A stretch of DNA of 64,000 bases from Rhizobacter sp. AJA081-3 (GCF_017795745.1 NZ_CP059067.1:1984001-2048000), one strand, 5' to 3'; counted from the first letter of the stretch, positions 18,681-27,510 are shown. The notes: a model not told the origin generated them from the sequence alone. A program made the numbers and translations.

Positions 18681-19574
18681 TCATCCCCTGTCGCGCACCA
18701 CCATCGCCACGCCGCAGACGGTGAGCAGCATGCCCAGCATCATGAGCGGTGTGAAGGCCTCGCCAAAGAGCCACCACGCCATCGCTGCGGTGCAGGGCGG
18801 CACGAGGTACAGCAGGCTCGTGACCTGCGTCGCCGCACCGCGCTGGATCAGCAGGTACAGCAGCGAGCTGCCGCCGAGCGTGAGACCGAGCACCGACCAG
18901 GCCATCGCGCCGACCAACTCCGGCTGCCAGTCCATCACCTCCGGTTCCAGCAGCGCCAGCGGCAACGTGATGACCAGCGACGCGAGCAGCTGGACGGCGC
19001 TGGCGGCACGCACGTCGGCCACCCGTACGAATCGCTTCTGGTAGAGCGTGCCCGCGGTGATGCTGCACAACGCACCGACGGACAGGGCGAGGTTGAGCGC
19101 TGTCACCTCCCCCACCCCCAGCTTGCGCCAGACCACCAGCGCCAGCCCTGCAAGCCCCAGCACCAGGCCGGCCCACTGCTGAGGCGTCACCGATCGGCCG
19201 CTGCCTTGCGCGCGCGGTGCGGCCGTGGCGCTCAGCCAGATCGCGGTCAGCACGGGCTGCAGGCCGACGAGCAGCGACACCGTGCCAGCGCCGATGCCTG
19301 CCTTCACGGCCGACCAGACGCCGCCAAGGTAGCCGGCATGCATCAGCACACCCGACACCGCCAGGTGCAACCACTGTTCTCGCGGCGGCCAGGGCACGCG
19401 CGCGATGGCCATCCAGGCCACGAAGCAGGCCACCGACAGCGCGAATCGCAGCGCGAGGAAGCTCATGGGCGGCGCATGCGGCATGCCCAGGCGGGCGACC
19501 ACAAAGCCGGTGCTCCAGATCAGCACGAAGACCCACGGCATCGCCCGCAGCAGCGGGCGCTGGTCGGCCAGCAC
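18681..19574 (-). CDS. DMT-superfamily transporter (EamA family)
   Basis: Inner-membrane protein of about 297 aa with ten predicted membrane spans arranged as two EamA repeats, for example MPWVFVLIWSTGFVVARLG at the front and FGEAFTPLMMLGMLLTVCG near the end. EamA members are mostly metabolite or drug exporters; the substrate cannot be read here. The start is chosen as GTG at 19574, two bases past the pgsA stop and preceded by AAGG; ATG at 19541 (286 aa) is the alternative and still precedes the first span. It is probably co-transcribed with pgsA. Confidence 0.85.
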   Translation of the reverse strand: MLADQRPLLRAMPWVFVLIWSTGFVVARLGMPHAPPMSFLALRFALSVACFVAWMAIARVPWPPREQWLHLAVSGVLMHAGYLGGVWSAVKAGIGAGTVSLLVGLQPVLTAIWLSATAAPRAQGSGRSVTPQQWAGLVLGLAGLALVVWRKLGVGEVTALNLALSVGALCSITAGTLYQKRFVRVADVRAASAVQLLASLVITLPLALLEPEVMDWQPELVGAMAWSVLGLTLGGSSLLYLLIQRGAATQVTSLLYLVPPCTAAMAWWLFGEAFTPLMMLGMLLTVCGVAMVVRDRG

Positions 19575-19576
19575 CG

Positions 19577-20143
19577 TCAGCGCGCCTTGGCGCGGATTTC
19601 GGGCAGCGCCTTCTGCAGGTAGTAGACCATCGACCAGATGGTCAGCACGGCCGCCGCGAGGATCAGCAGCGTGCCCCACCAGTGCGTGTCGATCAGCCCG
19701 AACAGCCGGCCGTCGTAGAGCAGGAACGGAATGGCGACCATCTGCACGACGGTCTTGAGCTTGCCCAGCATGTGCACGGCCACGCTGCGCGACGCGCCGA
19801 TCTGGGCCATCCACTCGCGCAGCGCCGAGATGGCGATCTCTCGGCCGATGATGACCAGCGCCACCAGCGCATGCAGGCGGTTCAGGTGCACCAGCACCAG
19901 CAGCGCGGCGCAGACGAGGAACTTGTCGGCCACCGGATCGAGGAAGGCGCCGAACGACGAGGTCATGTTCAGGCGGCGGGCGAGGTAGCCGTCGGCCCAG
20001 TCCGTCAGCGCGACGACCACGAACAGCACCGTGGCGAGCAGGTTCTGCGCGCCCGGTTCCATCTCGAGATAGAACACCCCGACGATCAGCGGGATCGCGA
20101 CGATGCGTGCCCAGGTGAGCAGGGTCGGCAGGTTGAAGAACAT
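19577..20143 (-). CDS. pgsA: CDP-diacylglycerol--glycerol-3-phosphate 3-phosphatidyltransferase
   Basis: Membrane enzyme making phosphatidylglycerophosphate, the committed step to phosphatidylglycerol and cardiolipin. The CDP-alcohol phosphotransferase signature is complete: Asp51-Gly52, Ala55-Arg56, Gly65, Asp69 and Asp73 in the order D-G-x2-A-R-x8-G-x3-D-x3-D. Length 188 aa with about five membrane spans, normal for the family. It follows uvrC and a small lipoprotein gene on the same strand; uvrC-pgsA adjacency is widespread in proteobacteria. Confidence 0.95.
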   Translation of the reverse strand: MFFNLPTLLTWARIVAIPLIVGVFYLEMEPGAQNLLATVLFVVVALTDWADGYLARRLNMTSSFGAFLDPVADKFLVCAALLVLVHLNRLHALVALVIIGREIAISALREWMAQIGASRSVAVHMLGKLKTVVQMVAIPFLLYDGRLFGLIDTHWWGTLLILAAAVLTIWSMVYYLQKALPEIRAKAR

Positions 20144-20194
20144 CGGCCGATTGTGCCGAAGTTCTTCATGCCGGCCGATCCGTCACTCAAAGGA

Positions 20195-20692
20195 CTACAG
20201 CTGCCCCTCTGTCAGGGTGTCGAGCTGGAACTTGCCGCTCTTGTCGAACAGCCATACGTCGGTGTACCTCGTCGTGCCCATTCGTGCCGGCGCCGGCAAC
20301 GGCGAGGCCTTGCGGATCAGCTCGCGGATCTTCGCCGTGACTTCGGGTGCGTGAGTGGGCGCGCGGACCATGCGCACGTCGCGCACGTTGCCGTTGGCGT
20401 CGAGCTCGGTCTCGACCACGGCGACGGCATAGAGCAACGGCGGCAGCTTGCCCTTGTAGATGCTGTCGGGATAGGCCGCGTAGATGGCGCGCGCGCCGTC
20501 CTGGCGATAGGCCTTCTCGTTGGTGGCCTGAGAGACGTTCCGGTTCGCCGGCGGCACCGGTGCAGCCGCGGGGGCCGGCGCCCTGGCCACGGGTGCCGGT
20601 GTGGGGGGTGGGGCCGGCGGTGGGGTGGTACATCCGGCCAACCATGCCAGCGCCGCGATGGCGGCGCCGAGCTTCGGATCAATGCAACGCAC
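20195..20692 (-). CDS. putative lipoprotein with TonB C-terminal-like domain
   Basis: Protein of about 165 aa. The N-terminus is a short signal sequence ending in the lipobox LAGC (Cys21), followed by a low-complexity Pro/Ala/Val linker of about 35 residues. A C-terminal domain of about 95 residues resembles TonB_C, with a [16 protein letters not shown] strand pair and the [13 protein letters not shown] segment. The start appears to be GTG at 20692, which overlaps the last bases of uvrC (stop 20679-20681). TonB proteins normally carry a membrane helix; a lipid anchor is atypical, so energy transduction is not assured. It could be a cell-envelope protein of unknown role in the uvrC-pgsA run. 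Confidence 0.65.
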   Translation of the reverse strand: MRCIDPKLGAAIAALAWLAGCTTPPPAPPPTPAPVARAPAPAAAPVPPANRNVSQATNEKAYRQDGARAIYAAYPDSIYKGKLPPLLYAVAVVETELDANGNVRDVRMVRAPTHAPEVTAKIRELIRKASPLPAPARMGTTRYTDVWLFDKSGKFQLDTLTEGQL

Positions 20693-22625
20693 GATAGATC
20701 TCCTCTGCAAGTTCTCTCGAAATTCCGTCCACGCTGGCCAGGTCCTCCACGCTCGCCTGGCCGACACCGCGCACGCCGCCGAAGCGCTGCAGCAGGCGCG
20801 CTCGCTTGCGCGGCCCGACCCCGGCGATCTCTTCCAGCCGGCTGCCGCCTGTTCGAACGCTGGCGCGCCGCGCGCGCATGCCGGTGATGGCGAATCGATG
20901 CGCCTCGTCGCGGATCTGCGCCACCAGCATCAACGCGGCCGAGTCGCGGCCCAGGTAGACCTTGGGGCGGCCGTCGGCGAACACCAATTCCTCCAGGCCG
21001 ACCTTGCGCCCTTCGCCCTTCTCGACCCCGACGATCAGGCTGAGGTCCAGCCCCAGTTCCTCGAACACCTCGCGCGCCATGCTCACCTGGCCGCGCCCGC
21101 CATCCACCAGCACCAGGTCGGGCAGGCGGGCGGTGCCGGCACTCGCGGCCTCGGCCAACTTGGCATAGCGCCGAGTCAGCACCTGCCGCATCGCGGCGTA
21201 GTCGTCACCGCCGGTGATGCCCTCGATGTTGTAGCGGCGGTATTGCGCGTTCTGCATCCGGTGTTCTTCGAAGACCACGCACGATGCCTGGGTCGACTCG
21301 CCTGCAGTGTGGCTGATGTCGAAACACTCGATGCGAAAGGTGTCGAGATTCTCCACGGCAAGGTCGAGTGCGTCGACTAATGCACGCGTTCGGGCCTGTT
21401 GCGAGCCTTCCTCGGCGAGCAGTTGAGCGAGTTTGATGCGGGCGCCCTGGATGCACATGTCCAGCCAGGCGCGGCGTGGCTCCCGCGGCTGGTGCTGCGC
21501 AGACACCTTGACGCCCGACTGCATCGACAGCGCCTCGATGAGCGACTTGTCGACCGCGTGGCTGAGCACCAGCAGCGGCGGCACGCCGCCGTCGAGGTAG
21601 TGTTGTGCGATGAAGGCCTCGAGCACCTGAACCTCCGGCGAGGCGGATTGCCCGCCCTCATCGGATTCGTCGGCGAGCACCGTGGCGTCTTCGACATGCG
21701 CGGGGAAGTACGGGCGATCGCCGAGGTGCCGCCCGCCGCGCACCATGGCCAGGTTCACGCAGGCGCGGCCCCCTTCGACACGCACGGCGAGGATGTCGGC
21801 GTCCTTGGTGGTCACGCCCGTGTTGTCTTCCACGGCCTGGCGGTGCAGGACGCGCGACAGTGCGCCGATCTGGTCGCGGATCTCGGCCGCCTTCTCGAAC
21901 TGCAGCGCGTCGGCGTGCGCCATCATCTGCACCTGCAGCGCATCCATCACCTCCTGCTCGCCGCCGAGCAGGAACTGTTCGGCATTCGCCACGTCGCGCG
22001 CGTAGTCGGCCGCGTCGATCAGCTTCACGCAGGGGCCCGAGCAGCGCTTGATCTGGTACAGCAGGCAGGGCCGAGTCCGGTTGGCGAAGACGGTGTCCTC
22101 GCAGGTGCGCAGCCGGAACACCTTCTGCAGCAACAGGATCGATTCCTTCACCGCCCAGGCGCTGGGGTACGGGCCGAAGTAGCGATGCCGCTGGTCGAGC
22201 GCACCGCGGTAGTAGGCCAGCCGCGGGAAGGCCGCCGAGCCCGACGTCGCGCCGCGCGTGCCGGTGATCTTCAGATAGGGGTAGCTCTTGTCGTCGCGGA
22301 ACAGGATGTTGTAGCGCGGGACCAGCGTCTTGATGAGGTTGTTCTCGAGCAGCAGCGCCTCGGCCTCGGAGCGCACGACGGTGGTCTCCATGCGCTCGAT
22401 CTTGCCCACCATGTGGCCGATGCGCGTGCCGCCGTGGTCCTTCTGGAAGTAGCTCGAGACGCGCTTCTTCAGGTCGCGCGCCTTGCCCACGTAGAGCACC
22501 GCGCCTTGCGCATCGAAGTAGCGGTAGACGCCGGGCAGGCCCGGCAAGGATGCGACTTCCTCACGCAGCCGTTGGAGCCTGGCGACGTCGTGTGCGTCAG
22601 TCGGCAAGGGGGTCGAGGAGTCCAT
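20679..22625 (-). CDS. uvrC: excinuclease ABC subunit C
   Basis: Nuclease subunit of nucleotide excision repair that cuts on both sides of a lesion with UvrAB. In order: the GIY-YIG domain (GVYRYF 32-37, VLYVGKAR 43-50) for the 3' cut, a cysteine cluster ([17 protein letters not shown]) near residues 150-185, the UVR motif for UvrB contact around 205-245, the RNase H-like domain for the 5' cut ([14 protein letters not shown]), and a C-terminal helix-hairpin-helix pair. Length 648 aa. The ATG at 22625 lies eight bases after a GATAAT hexamer of a symmetric divergent promoter shared with earP. Confidence 0.96.
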   Translation of the reverse strand: MDSSTPLPTDAHDVARLQRLREEVASLPGLPGVYRYFDAQGAVLYVGKARDLKKRVSSYFQKDHGGTRIGHMVGKIERMETTVVRSEAEALLLENNLIKTLVPRYNILFRDDKSYPYLKITGTRGATSGSAAFPRLAYYRGALDQRHRYFGPYPSAWAVKESILLLQKVFRLRTCEDTVFANRTRPCLLYQIKRCSGPCVKLIDAADYARDVANAEQFLLGGEQEVMDALQVQMMAHADALQFEKAAEIRDQIGALSRVLHRQAVEDNTGVTTKDADILAVRVEGGRACVNLAMVRGGRHLGDRPYFPAHVEDATVLADESDEGGQSASPEVQVLEAFIAQHYLDGGVPPLLVLSHAVDKSLIEALSMQSGVKVSAQHQPREPRRAWLDMCIQGARIKLAQLLAEEGSQQARTRALVDALDLAVENLDTFRIECFDISHTAGESTQASCVVFEEHRMQNAQYRRYNIEGITGGDDYAAMRQVLTRRYAKLAEAASAGTARLPDLVLVDGGRGQVSMAREVFEELGLDLSLIVGVEKGEGRKVGLEELVFADGRPKVYLGRDSAALMLVAQIRDEAHRFAITGMRARRASVRTGGSRLEEIAGVGPRKRARLLQRFGGVRGVGQASVEDLASVDGISRELAEEIYRALH

Positions 22626-22631
22626 CGGCCG

Positions 22632-22654
22632 CGATTATCGAGCCGGGATAATCG
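22632..22654. promoter_or_regulatory. palindromic divergent promoter of uvrC and earP
   Basis: Perfect inverted repeat CGATTATC (22632-22639) / GATAATCG (22647-22654) with a 7-base spacer. Each arm contains a -10-like GATAAT pointing outward. The uvrC ATG (22625) and the earP ATG (22661) are each exactly eight bases beyond their GATAAT, so both transcripts would have little or no leader. No clear -35 is seen for either direction. Confidence 0.55.
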
Positions 22655-22660
22655 ATTCGC

Positions 22661-23716
22661 ATGAAATGGGATCTGTTCTGCCGCGTCGTCGACAACTTCG
22701 GCGACGTGGGCGTGTGCTGGCGACTCGCCGCCGACCTGGCCGCGCGCGGCGAACGTGTGCGCCTGTGGATCGACGATGCCTCGGCGTTGGCGTGGATGGC
22801 GCCGCAGGGCGCAAGCGGCGTCGAGGTGCGTGCCTGGCCACAGGGCGATGTCGATGTGGAACCCTTCGACGTGGTTGTCGAGACCTTCGGCTGCGACCCG
22901 CCCGCGCCTTTCGTCGCACGCATGGCGGCGAGGCGTCCGGCCCCGCTGTGGATCAACCTCGAGTACCTCAGCGCCGAGCCCTATGTCGAGCGCAGCCACG
23001 GCCTGCCCTCGCCGCAATCCAGCGGCCCCGGCGCGGGGTTGCTCAAGTGGTTCTTCTATCCCGGCTTCACGGCCTACACCGGCGGCCTGATCCGCGAACC
23101 TGGGCTGTTGCAGCGCAGGCAGGCCTTCGACGCCGCCGAATGGCTCAAGTCGCGCCGCATCGTGCGTCGACCGGGCGAGCGTGTGGTCAGCCTGTTCTGC
23201 TACGAGAACCCCGCCCTGCCCGCCTTGCTCGACGCGCTGGCCGGCGCACCGACCCTGCTGCTGGCCACCGTCGGACACGCCTCGCGCCAGGTGGCGGCGG
23301 AACTGGGCGCGTCGATGTCGCGAGGCACATTGCGTGCGGTCACGCTGCCCTACCTGACGCAGTTCGATTTCGATCACCTGCTGTGGTCGGCCGACCTGAA
23401 CCTTGTGCGCGGCGAAGACTCCTTCGTGCGGGCGCAATGGGCGGGCCTGCCCTTCCTCTGGCATGCCTACCCGCAGCACGACGGCGCGCACCAGGCCAAG
23501 CTCGACGCTTTCCTCACTCGCCACCTGGAAGGCGCCTCGGTCGACTGGGCGCAGCGCTGCCGCGCCCTGTGGCTGGGCTGGAACGGTGCCAGCGGCGCCC
23601 TGCAACTGCCGCCCCTCGAGCCTTGGCGTGTGCATTGCCAAGCCTGGCGCGACAAGCTTGCGGCACATCAGGACCTCGGCACCCAGCTGCTGAGCTTCGC
23701 TCGCGAAAAGAGCTAA
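22661..23716 (+). CDS. earP: protein-arginine rhamnosyltransferase EarP
   Basis: Transfers rhamnose from dTDP-rhamnose to Arg32 of elongation factor P (inverting GT-B enzyme, formerly DUF2331). The N-terminal FCRVVDNFGDVGVCWRLA contains Asp11 and Asp15, matching conserved active-site aspartates, and RGEDSFVRAQWAG (Glu252, Asp253) forms the nucleotide-sugar site. Length 351 aa, near the 370-380 aa norm. The target gene efp lies 102 bases downstream, and its product does have Arg at 32. It diverges from uvrC through a short symmetric promoter. Confidence 0.95.
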   Translation: MKWDLFCRVVDNFGDVGVCWRLAADLAARGERVRLWIDDASALAWMAPQGASGVEVRAWPQGDVDVEPFDVVVETFGCDPPAPFVARMAARRPAPLWINLEYLSAEPYVERSHGLPSPQSSGPGAGLLKWFFYPGFTAYTGGLIREPGLLQRRQAFDAAEWLKSRRIVRRPGERVVSLFCYENPALPALLDALAGAPTLLLATVGHASRQVAAELGASMSRGTLRAVTLPYLTQFDFDHLLWSADLNLVRGEDSFVRAQWAGLPFLWHAYPQHDGAHQAKLDAFLTRHLEGASVDWAQRCRALWLGWNGASGALQLPPLEPWRVHCQAWRDKLAAHQDLGTQLLSFAREKS

Positions 23717-23726
23717 AATCGCGAGC
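23699..23726. promoter_or_regulatory. inverted repeat over the earP stop, around a possible efp -10
   Basis: GCTCGCGA (23699-23706) and TCGCGAGC (23719-23726) are perfect complements separated by 12 bases. The spacer holds the earP stop codon and runs into TAAAAT (23714-23719), a fair -10 about 100 bases before efp. It may be an operator on an efp promoter, or a weak terminator-like hairpin trimming earP read-through (only TTTG follows). Confidence 0.4.
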
Positions 23727-23818
23727 TTTGCGTCATCCGGGGAACGGCCCGGCGGGCGCCGCCCTTACGCCGCCTGAGACAGCGCCTGATCCAGGCGCAC
23801 CGCCATACGAAAGTCACC

Positions 23819-24370
23819 ATGAAGATCGCACAGGAAATCCGCGCCGGCAACGTGATCATGCAGGGCAAGGACCCGATGGTCGTGCTCAAGACCGAATACA
23901 GCCGCGGTGGCCGCAATGCCGCCACCGTGCGCATGAAGCTCAAGAGCCTGCTCAACAACTCGGGCACCGAAGTCGTCTTCAAGGCCGACGACAAGATGGA
24001 CCAGATCGTGCTGGACAAGAAGGAGTGCACCTACTCCTACTTCGCCGATCCGATGTACGTCTTCATGGACACCGAGTACAACCAGTTCGAGGTCGAGGCC
24101 GAGAACATGGGCGACGCCATCAGCTATCTCGAAGACGGCATGACCGTCGAGGTGGTGTTCTACGACGGCAAGGCCATCTCGGTCGAACTGCCCACCTCGG
24201 TCGTCCGCGAAGTGACCACCGAGCCGGCCGTCAAGGGCGACACCTCGGGCAAGGTCATGAAGCCGGCCAAGATCGCCACCGGCTTCGAGATCGCCGTGCC
24301 GCTGTTCGTCGAGAACGGCGACAAGATCGAGATCGACACGCGCACGCACGAGTACCGCAAGCGCGTGTAA
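23819..24370 (+). CDS. efp: elongation factor P
   Basis: Relieves ribosome stalling at polyproline stretches. Three-domain protein of 183 aa starting [14 protein letters not shown]. The domain I tip loop YSRGGRNAA places Arg at residue 32, the rhamnosylation site used with EarP, instead of the lysine modified in E. coli. [20 protein letters not shown] is the expected OB-fold region near the C-terminus. A 7-bp triloop hairpin (23782-23798) lies 20 bases before the ATG and could affect initiation. An intrinsic terminator follows. Confidence 0.97.
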   Translation: MKIAQEIRAGNVIMQGKDPMVVLKTEYSRGGRNAATVRMKLKSLLNNSGTEVVFKADDKMDQIVLDKKECTYSYFADPMYVFMDTEYNQFEVEAENMGDAISYLEDGMTVEVVFYDGKAISVELPTSVVREVTTEPAVKGDTSGKVMKPAKIATGFEIAVPLFVENGDKIEIDTRTHEYRKRV

Positions 24371-24393
24371 CGCCTATCGGCAAGACGCAAGAC

Positions 24394-24420
24394 GGGCGCC
24401 CTTGGGCGCCCTTCTCTTTT
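24394..24420 (+). terminator. rho-independent terminator after efp
   Basis: Stem GGGCGCC (24394-24400) / GGCGCCC (24405-24411) with loop CTTG, followed by TTCTCTTTT. It begins 24 bases past the efp stop. Confidence 0.9.
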
Positions 24421-24437
24421 GTGTTCCATTCGCCACC

Positions 24438-25364
24438 ATGCCCTTCGATTTCGCCGCCGTCACTGCCCCGTTCCGCATGCAGCCCGGCCTGCGTGCCCTG
24501 GCGCCGGGTGTGGCCCAGCTGACAGCCAATTCGCCCGGCGATCGCGCCTTGCTCGAGAAGCTGGCGGTGCTCGGCAACCATGCCGAGCAGGCCCTGGTGG
24601 CCGCCGCGGGGTTCGACGCGGCACCTGCGCTGGCGGCGCTGTGCGAACACGCGGCTCGCGAGCATCCGCAGGCCTGGTGCTGGGATGGCCGCGAGCGGTA
24701 CGAGGCCGTGCAACTCGGCTGGTCGCTGCAGGGCGATTCATTGCACGGCGACGGCCCGGCGGAGATCGGCCGCTGCCTGGCCGCGTTGCCCGCGCCATGG
24801 CGTGTGGCCGGCCTGCTGAGCCTGGCTTTCGCCGAAGACCTTGCCGTCATCGACGGGACGACCGGGCGCATCCCCTGGCTCGCGGTGTGCCTGCCCTCGC
24901 ACTGGTCGCCGCAGGACAAGGTGGGCCGCCATTTCGCCGAGGTGCATGCGCCCGTGGCCGACAACAGGCTGCTCATCACCGCCAGTGACCACCTCGCGCG
25001 GCTGGTCACCGGCACGCAGCGCTGGGAGCGTTTCGTCTGGACGATCACGCCGCAGCCGCAGCTCGACATGCACCCGCTGCGCGTGGCCCAGCCCCGTTGG
25101 CCCGACACCGCCGATGCGGATGAGCTGGCGCGCGCGGCCACGTTCCGAACCGAGCGGCAGACCTTCATCCCGGTGCCCGGCGCAGGCCAGGCGGTCTTCA
25201 CCATCCACGTCGAGAGCCGTCCGCTGGTGCAGGCAGTTGCCCATGCCGAGGTGGCGGCGTCGCTGCATTCCGCTCTGGCCAGCATGAGCGATGGGGTGTT
25301 GGCCTACCGGGGGCTCACCGGCGCGCGCGACCGACTGCTCGCCTGGCTCGCGGCACGCGCATGA
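24438..25364 (+). CDS. DUF3445 / haem-dependent oxidative N-demethylase family protein
   Basis: 308-aa protein resembling DUF3445, a family that includes the alpha subunit of haem-dependent oxidative N-demethylases. Family-like segments are LPSHWSPQDKVGRHFAEVH near residues 155-173 and FRTERQTFIPVP followed by FTIHVESRPL near 235-265. No signal peptide or membrane span. No other subunits or electron-transfer partners of the dimethylamine-type complex are nearby. Its last four bases (ATGA) overlap mnmC, so the two proteins are translated in a coupled way. Substrate unknown. The ATG at 24438 gives the start just before the conserved region. Confidence 0.75.
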   Translation: MPFDFAAVTAPFRMQPGLRALAPGVAQLTANSPGDRALLEKLAVLGNHAEQALVAAAGFDAAPALAALCEHAAREHPQAWCWDGRERYEAVQLGWSLQGDSLHGDGPAEIGRCLAALPAPWRVAGLLSLAFAEDLAVIDGTTGRIPWLAVCLPSHWSPQDKVGRHFAEVHAPVADNRLLITASDHLARLVTGTQRWERFVWTITPQPQLDMHPLRVAQPRWPDTADADELARAATFRTERQTFIPVPGAGQAVFTIHVESRPLVQAVAHAEVAASLHSALASMSDGVLAYRGLTGARDRLLAWLAARA

Positions 25365-27325
25365 AGACGGCGCCCATCGTTGCGGCGCGCATCGAACCCT
25401 CGGCCGAAGGGCTGCCCTATTCGCCCACCTTCGCTGACGTCTACCACCCGCGTGCGGGTGCGATGGAGCAGGCGCGCCATGTCTTTCTCGCCGGCAACGG
25501 CCTGCCTGGCCGCTGGGCTGGCCGAGACGACTTCGTCATCGCCGAAACCGGCTTCGGCCTGGGCAACAATTTCCTGGCCACCTGGGCTGCGTGGCGGGCC
25601 GATCCGCAACGCTGTGCGCGGCTGGACTTCCTTTCGGTCGAGTTGCACCCACCCACGCGGGACGAACTGGCGGCCTGGCCGCGCGAGATCGCGCTGGCGC
25701 CGCTGGCCGCCGAACTCGCCGCGCAATGGCCGGCCCTGACGCACAACCTGCATCGGCTGAGCTTCGACGAGGGTCGAGTGCGCCTGCACCTGGCCTTTGG
25801 CGACGTGGCTCGCTGGGTGCCGGAGTGGGTGGCCGGCGTCGAGGCCTTCTTCCTCGATGGCTTCGCGCCGGCACGCAACCCGCAGATGTGGGACCGGCGC
25901 CTGTTCAAGGCCATTGCGCGGCTGGCCGTGCCCGGCGCCACGGCGACCACCTGGTCGGCCGCGCGCAGCGTGCGCGAGGGGCTGCAGGCCGCGGGCTTCA
26001 CGGTGAGCAAGGCACCGGGGCAAGGCGGCAAGCGCGACATCACGGTGGCGCGATTCGAGCCCGCGCCGTCGCGCCGTGGCGCACCGCCCGGGCGGCCGCA
26101 CGCGCGTTCGACGGATTCGCGCGCGATTGTTGTCGGCGGCGGCCTGGCCGGCTGCGCGAGTGCCTGGGCACTGGCCGAACAGGGCTGGCGCACCACGGTC
26201 ATCGATCGCCGCGACGAGCCCGCACTCGAAGGCTCGGGCAACCCGGCTGGCCTGTTCCACGGCGTGGTCATGCGCCATGACGGCACCCATGCGCGATGGT
26301 TGCGCGCGGCGGCGCTGGCCTTCGAGCCGATTGCCCGCGAGGCCGTGTCGGGGGGTGTGGCCGGGGCGGTCGACGGCCTGCTGCGCCTGGAGCCGCAAGC
26401 CGCGAGCGTCCAAGCCATGCAGGATGTCATCGAGCAACTGGGCCTGCCTGCGCAGTATGTGCAGGCGCTGGCGGCGGTGCAGGCCTCTCAGCGGGCCGGC
26501 CTCGCGCTCACGCACCCGGCCTGGTTCTACCCGGGCGGTGGATGGATCTCGCCGCGAGATCTGGCCGCGTGGTACCTGCGTCGCGCTGGCCCTCTGAGCG
26601 CGTGGCGCGGCCGGGTGGAGGTCGCCCAGGTGCGCCGGGTCGGCGATGAATGGCAGGTGCTCGATGCACAGGGCGAGGTCATCGACAGTGCCCCTGCCCT
26701 GGTGCTCGCCTCGGCCGGCGACACGCTGCGCTTGCTCGGCGCGCCCGCCTGGCCGATCGATCCGGTTCGCGGGCAGATCTCGATCGCGCCATTCGGTCGG
26801 ATCATCCTGCCGAAGTTGCCGCTGGCCGGGGCCGGCTATGTGCTGCCGGCGCTGGCCGGTGCGGCGATCTTCGGTGCGACGGCGCAGCCAGGCGATCTCG
26901 ACGCCGCGGTCCGCATGGAGGATCACCGCCTGAATCTCGAACGGCTCGCTCAACTCACCGGATGCCCGGACGAACTCGACGCTGCGTCCTTGAGTGGCCG
27001 CGTCGGCTGGCGCTGGACGGCCGGCGATCGATTGCCGGTCATCGGCGCCGTGCCCGATGCTGATCTGCCTGCCGTGGGATCGGCCGATCAGCCGCGCTTC
27101 ATAGCGCGGCAACCTGGCCTGTTCGTGTTCACCGCGCTGGGTTCGCGGGGCATCGGCGTGTCGGCCCTGGGGGCGCGGCTGCTGGCCGCCTGGGTGAGCG
27201 GCGCACCGTCGCCGGTGGAGGCCAGCCTGATGGACGCCGTGGATCCGGCCCGCTTCGCGGCGCGCGATCAGCGCCGCGCCGGCCGCACGCTCAACCCGCT
27301 TCGGGGTTCGGCTGTGCCGGGCTGA
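25361..27325 (+). CDS. mnmC: bifunctional tRNA mnm5s2U biosynthesis protein MnmC
   Basis: Catalyses the last two steps of 5-methylaminomethyl-2-thiouridine formation at the wobble base of several tRNAs. The N-terminal MnmD methyltransferase part (residues 1 to about 240) shows the SAM-binding IAETGFGLGNNFLATW and the FLDGFAPARNPQMW motif. The C-terminal FAD oxidoreductase part starts at RAIVVGGGLAGC near residue 254 and ends with FTALGSRGI. Length 654 aa, normal for the fused enzyme. Coupled to the DUF3445 gene by an ATGA overlap; its 3' end overlaps by 35 bases the 3' end of a small opposite-strand gene. Confidence 0.94.
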   Translation: MKTAPIVAARIEPSAEGLPYSPTFADVYHPRAGAMEQARHVFLAGNGLPGRWAGRDDFVIAETGFGLGNNFLATWAAWRADPQRCARLDFLSVELHPPTRDELAAWPREIALAPLAAELAAQWPALTHNLHRLSFDEGRVRLHLAFGDVARWVPEWVAGVEAFFLDGFAPARNPQMWDRRLFKAIARLAVPGATATTWSAARSVREGLQAAGFTVSKAPGQGGKRDITVARFEPAPSRRGAPPGRPHARSTDSRAIVVGGGLAGCASAWALAEQGWRTTVIDRRDEPALEGSGNPAGLFHGVVMRHDGTHARWLRAAALAFEPIAREAVSGGVAGAVDGLLRLEPQAASVQAMQDVIEQLGLPAQYVQALAAVQASQRAGLALTHPAWFYPGGGWISPRDLAAWYLRRAGPLSAWRGRVEVAQVRRVGDEWQVLDAQGEVIDSAPALVLASAGDTLRLLGAPAWPIDPVRGQISIAPFGRIILPKLPLAGAGYVLPALAGAAIFGATAQPGDLDAAVRMEDHRLNLERLAQLTGCPDELDAASLSGRVGWRWTAGDRLPVIGAVPDADLPAVGSADQPRFIARQPGLFVFTALGSRGIGVSALGARLLAAWVSGAPSPVEASLMDAVDPARFAARDQRRAGRTLNPLRGSAVPG

Positions 27326-27470
27326 GCTCGTCGCCGCCGCCCGATTCGCCTTCCGGCGATTGCCCGGGGCCGGTCTTGCGCTCGGCCTTCTCCTTGGCTT
27401 TTTCTTCCTTCTTCTTCTTCTTGGCCAGCTCGCGCTGGCGCTTCTCGTACGAGTAGTTGGGTTTGGCCAT
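27291..27470 (-). CDS. small Lys-rich conserved protein
   Basis: 59-aa protein beginning MAKPNYSYEKRQRELAKKKK and continuing with alternating Lys/Glu, then a Gly/Ser/Pro/Glu tail. The charged middle is predicted to form one long helix. Very similar short proteins (MAKPNY-x-F/Y-EKRQ start) occur in Burkholderiales, with no known function. The start is supported by GGAAGGA eight bases before the ATG. It converges with and overlaps mnmC by 35 bases. An intrinsic terminator for rpiA ends only 18 bases before its ATG, so it may depend on read-through. Confidence 0.7.
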   Translation of the reverse strand: MAKPNYSYEKRQRELAKKKKKEEKAKEKAERKTGPGQSPEGESGGGDELSPAQPNPEAG

Positions 27471-27487
27471 GCGCCATCCTTCCAGTG

Positions 27488-27510
27488 AACAAAAGGTGCC
27501 CACTGGCACC
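27488..27510 (-). terminator. rho-independent terminator after rpiA
   Basis: Read on the minus strand: stem GGTGCC / GGCACC with loop AGTG, then TTTTGTT. It begins 45 bases past the rpiA stop, directly in front of the small Lys-rich gene. Confidence 0.75.

Noticed and set aside
18539-18724. A 61-codon plus-strand frame in the hupB upstream gap
   Set aside because: It overlaps the hupB promoter and the DMT 3' end, and has no ribosome-binding site or similarity.
16173-19622. An open frame of over 1,100 codons on the plus strand
   Set aside because: It is antisense to ppiD, two tRNAs, hupB and the DMT gene, has no recognisable domain and is explained by high G+C third positions of real genes.
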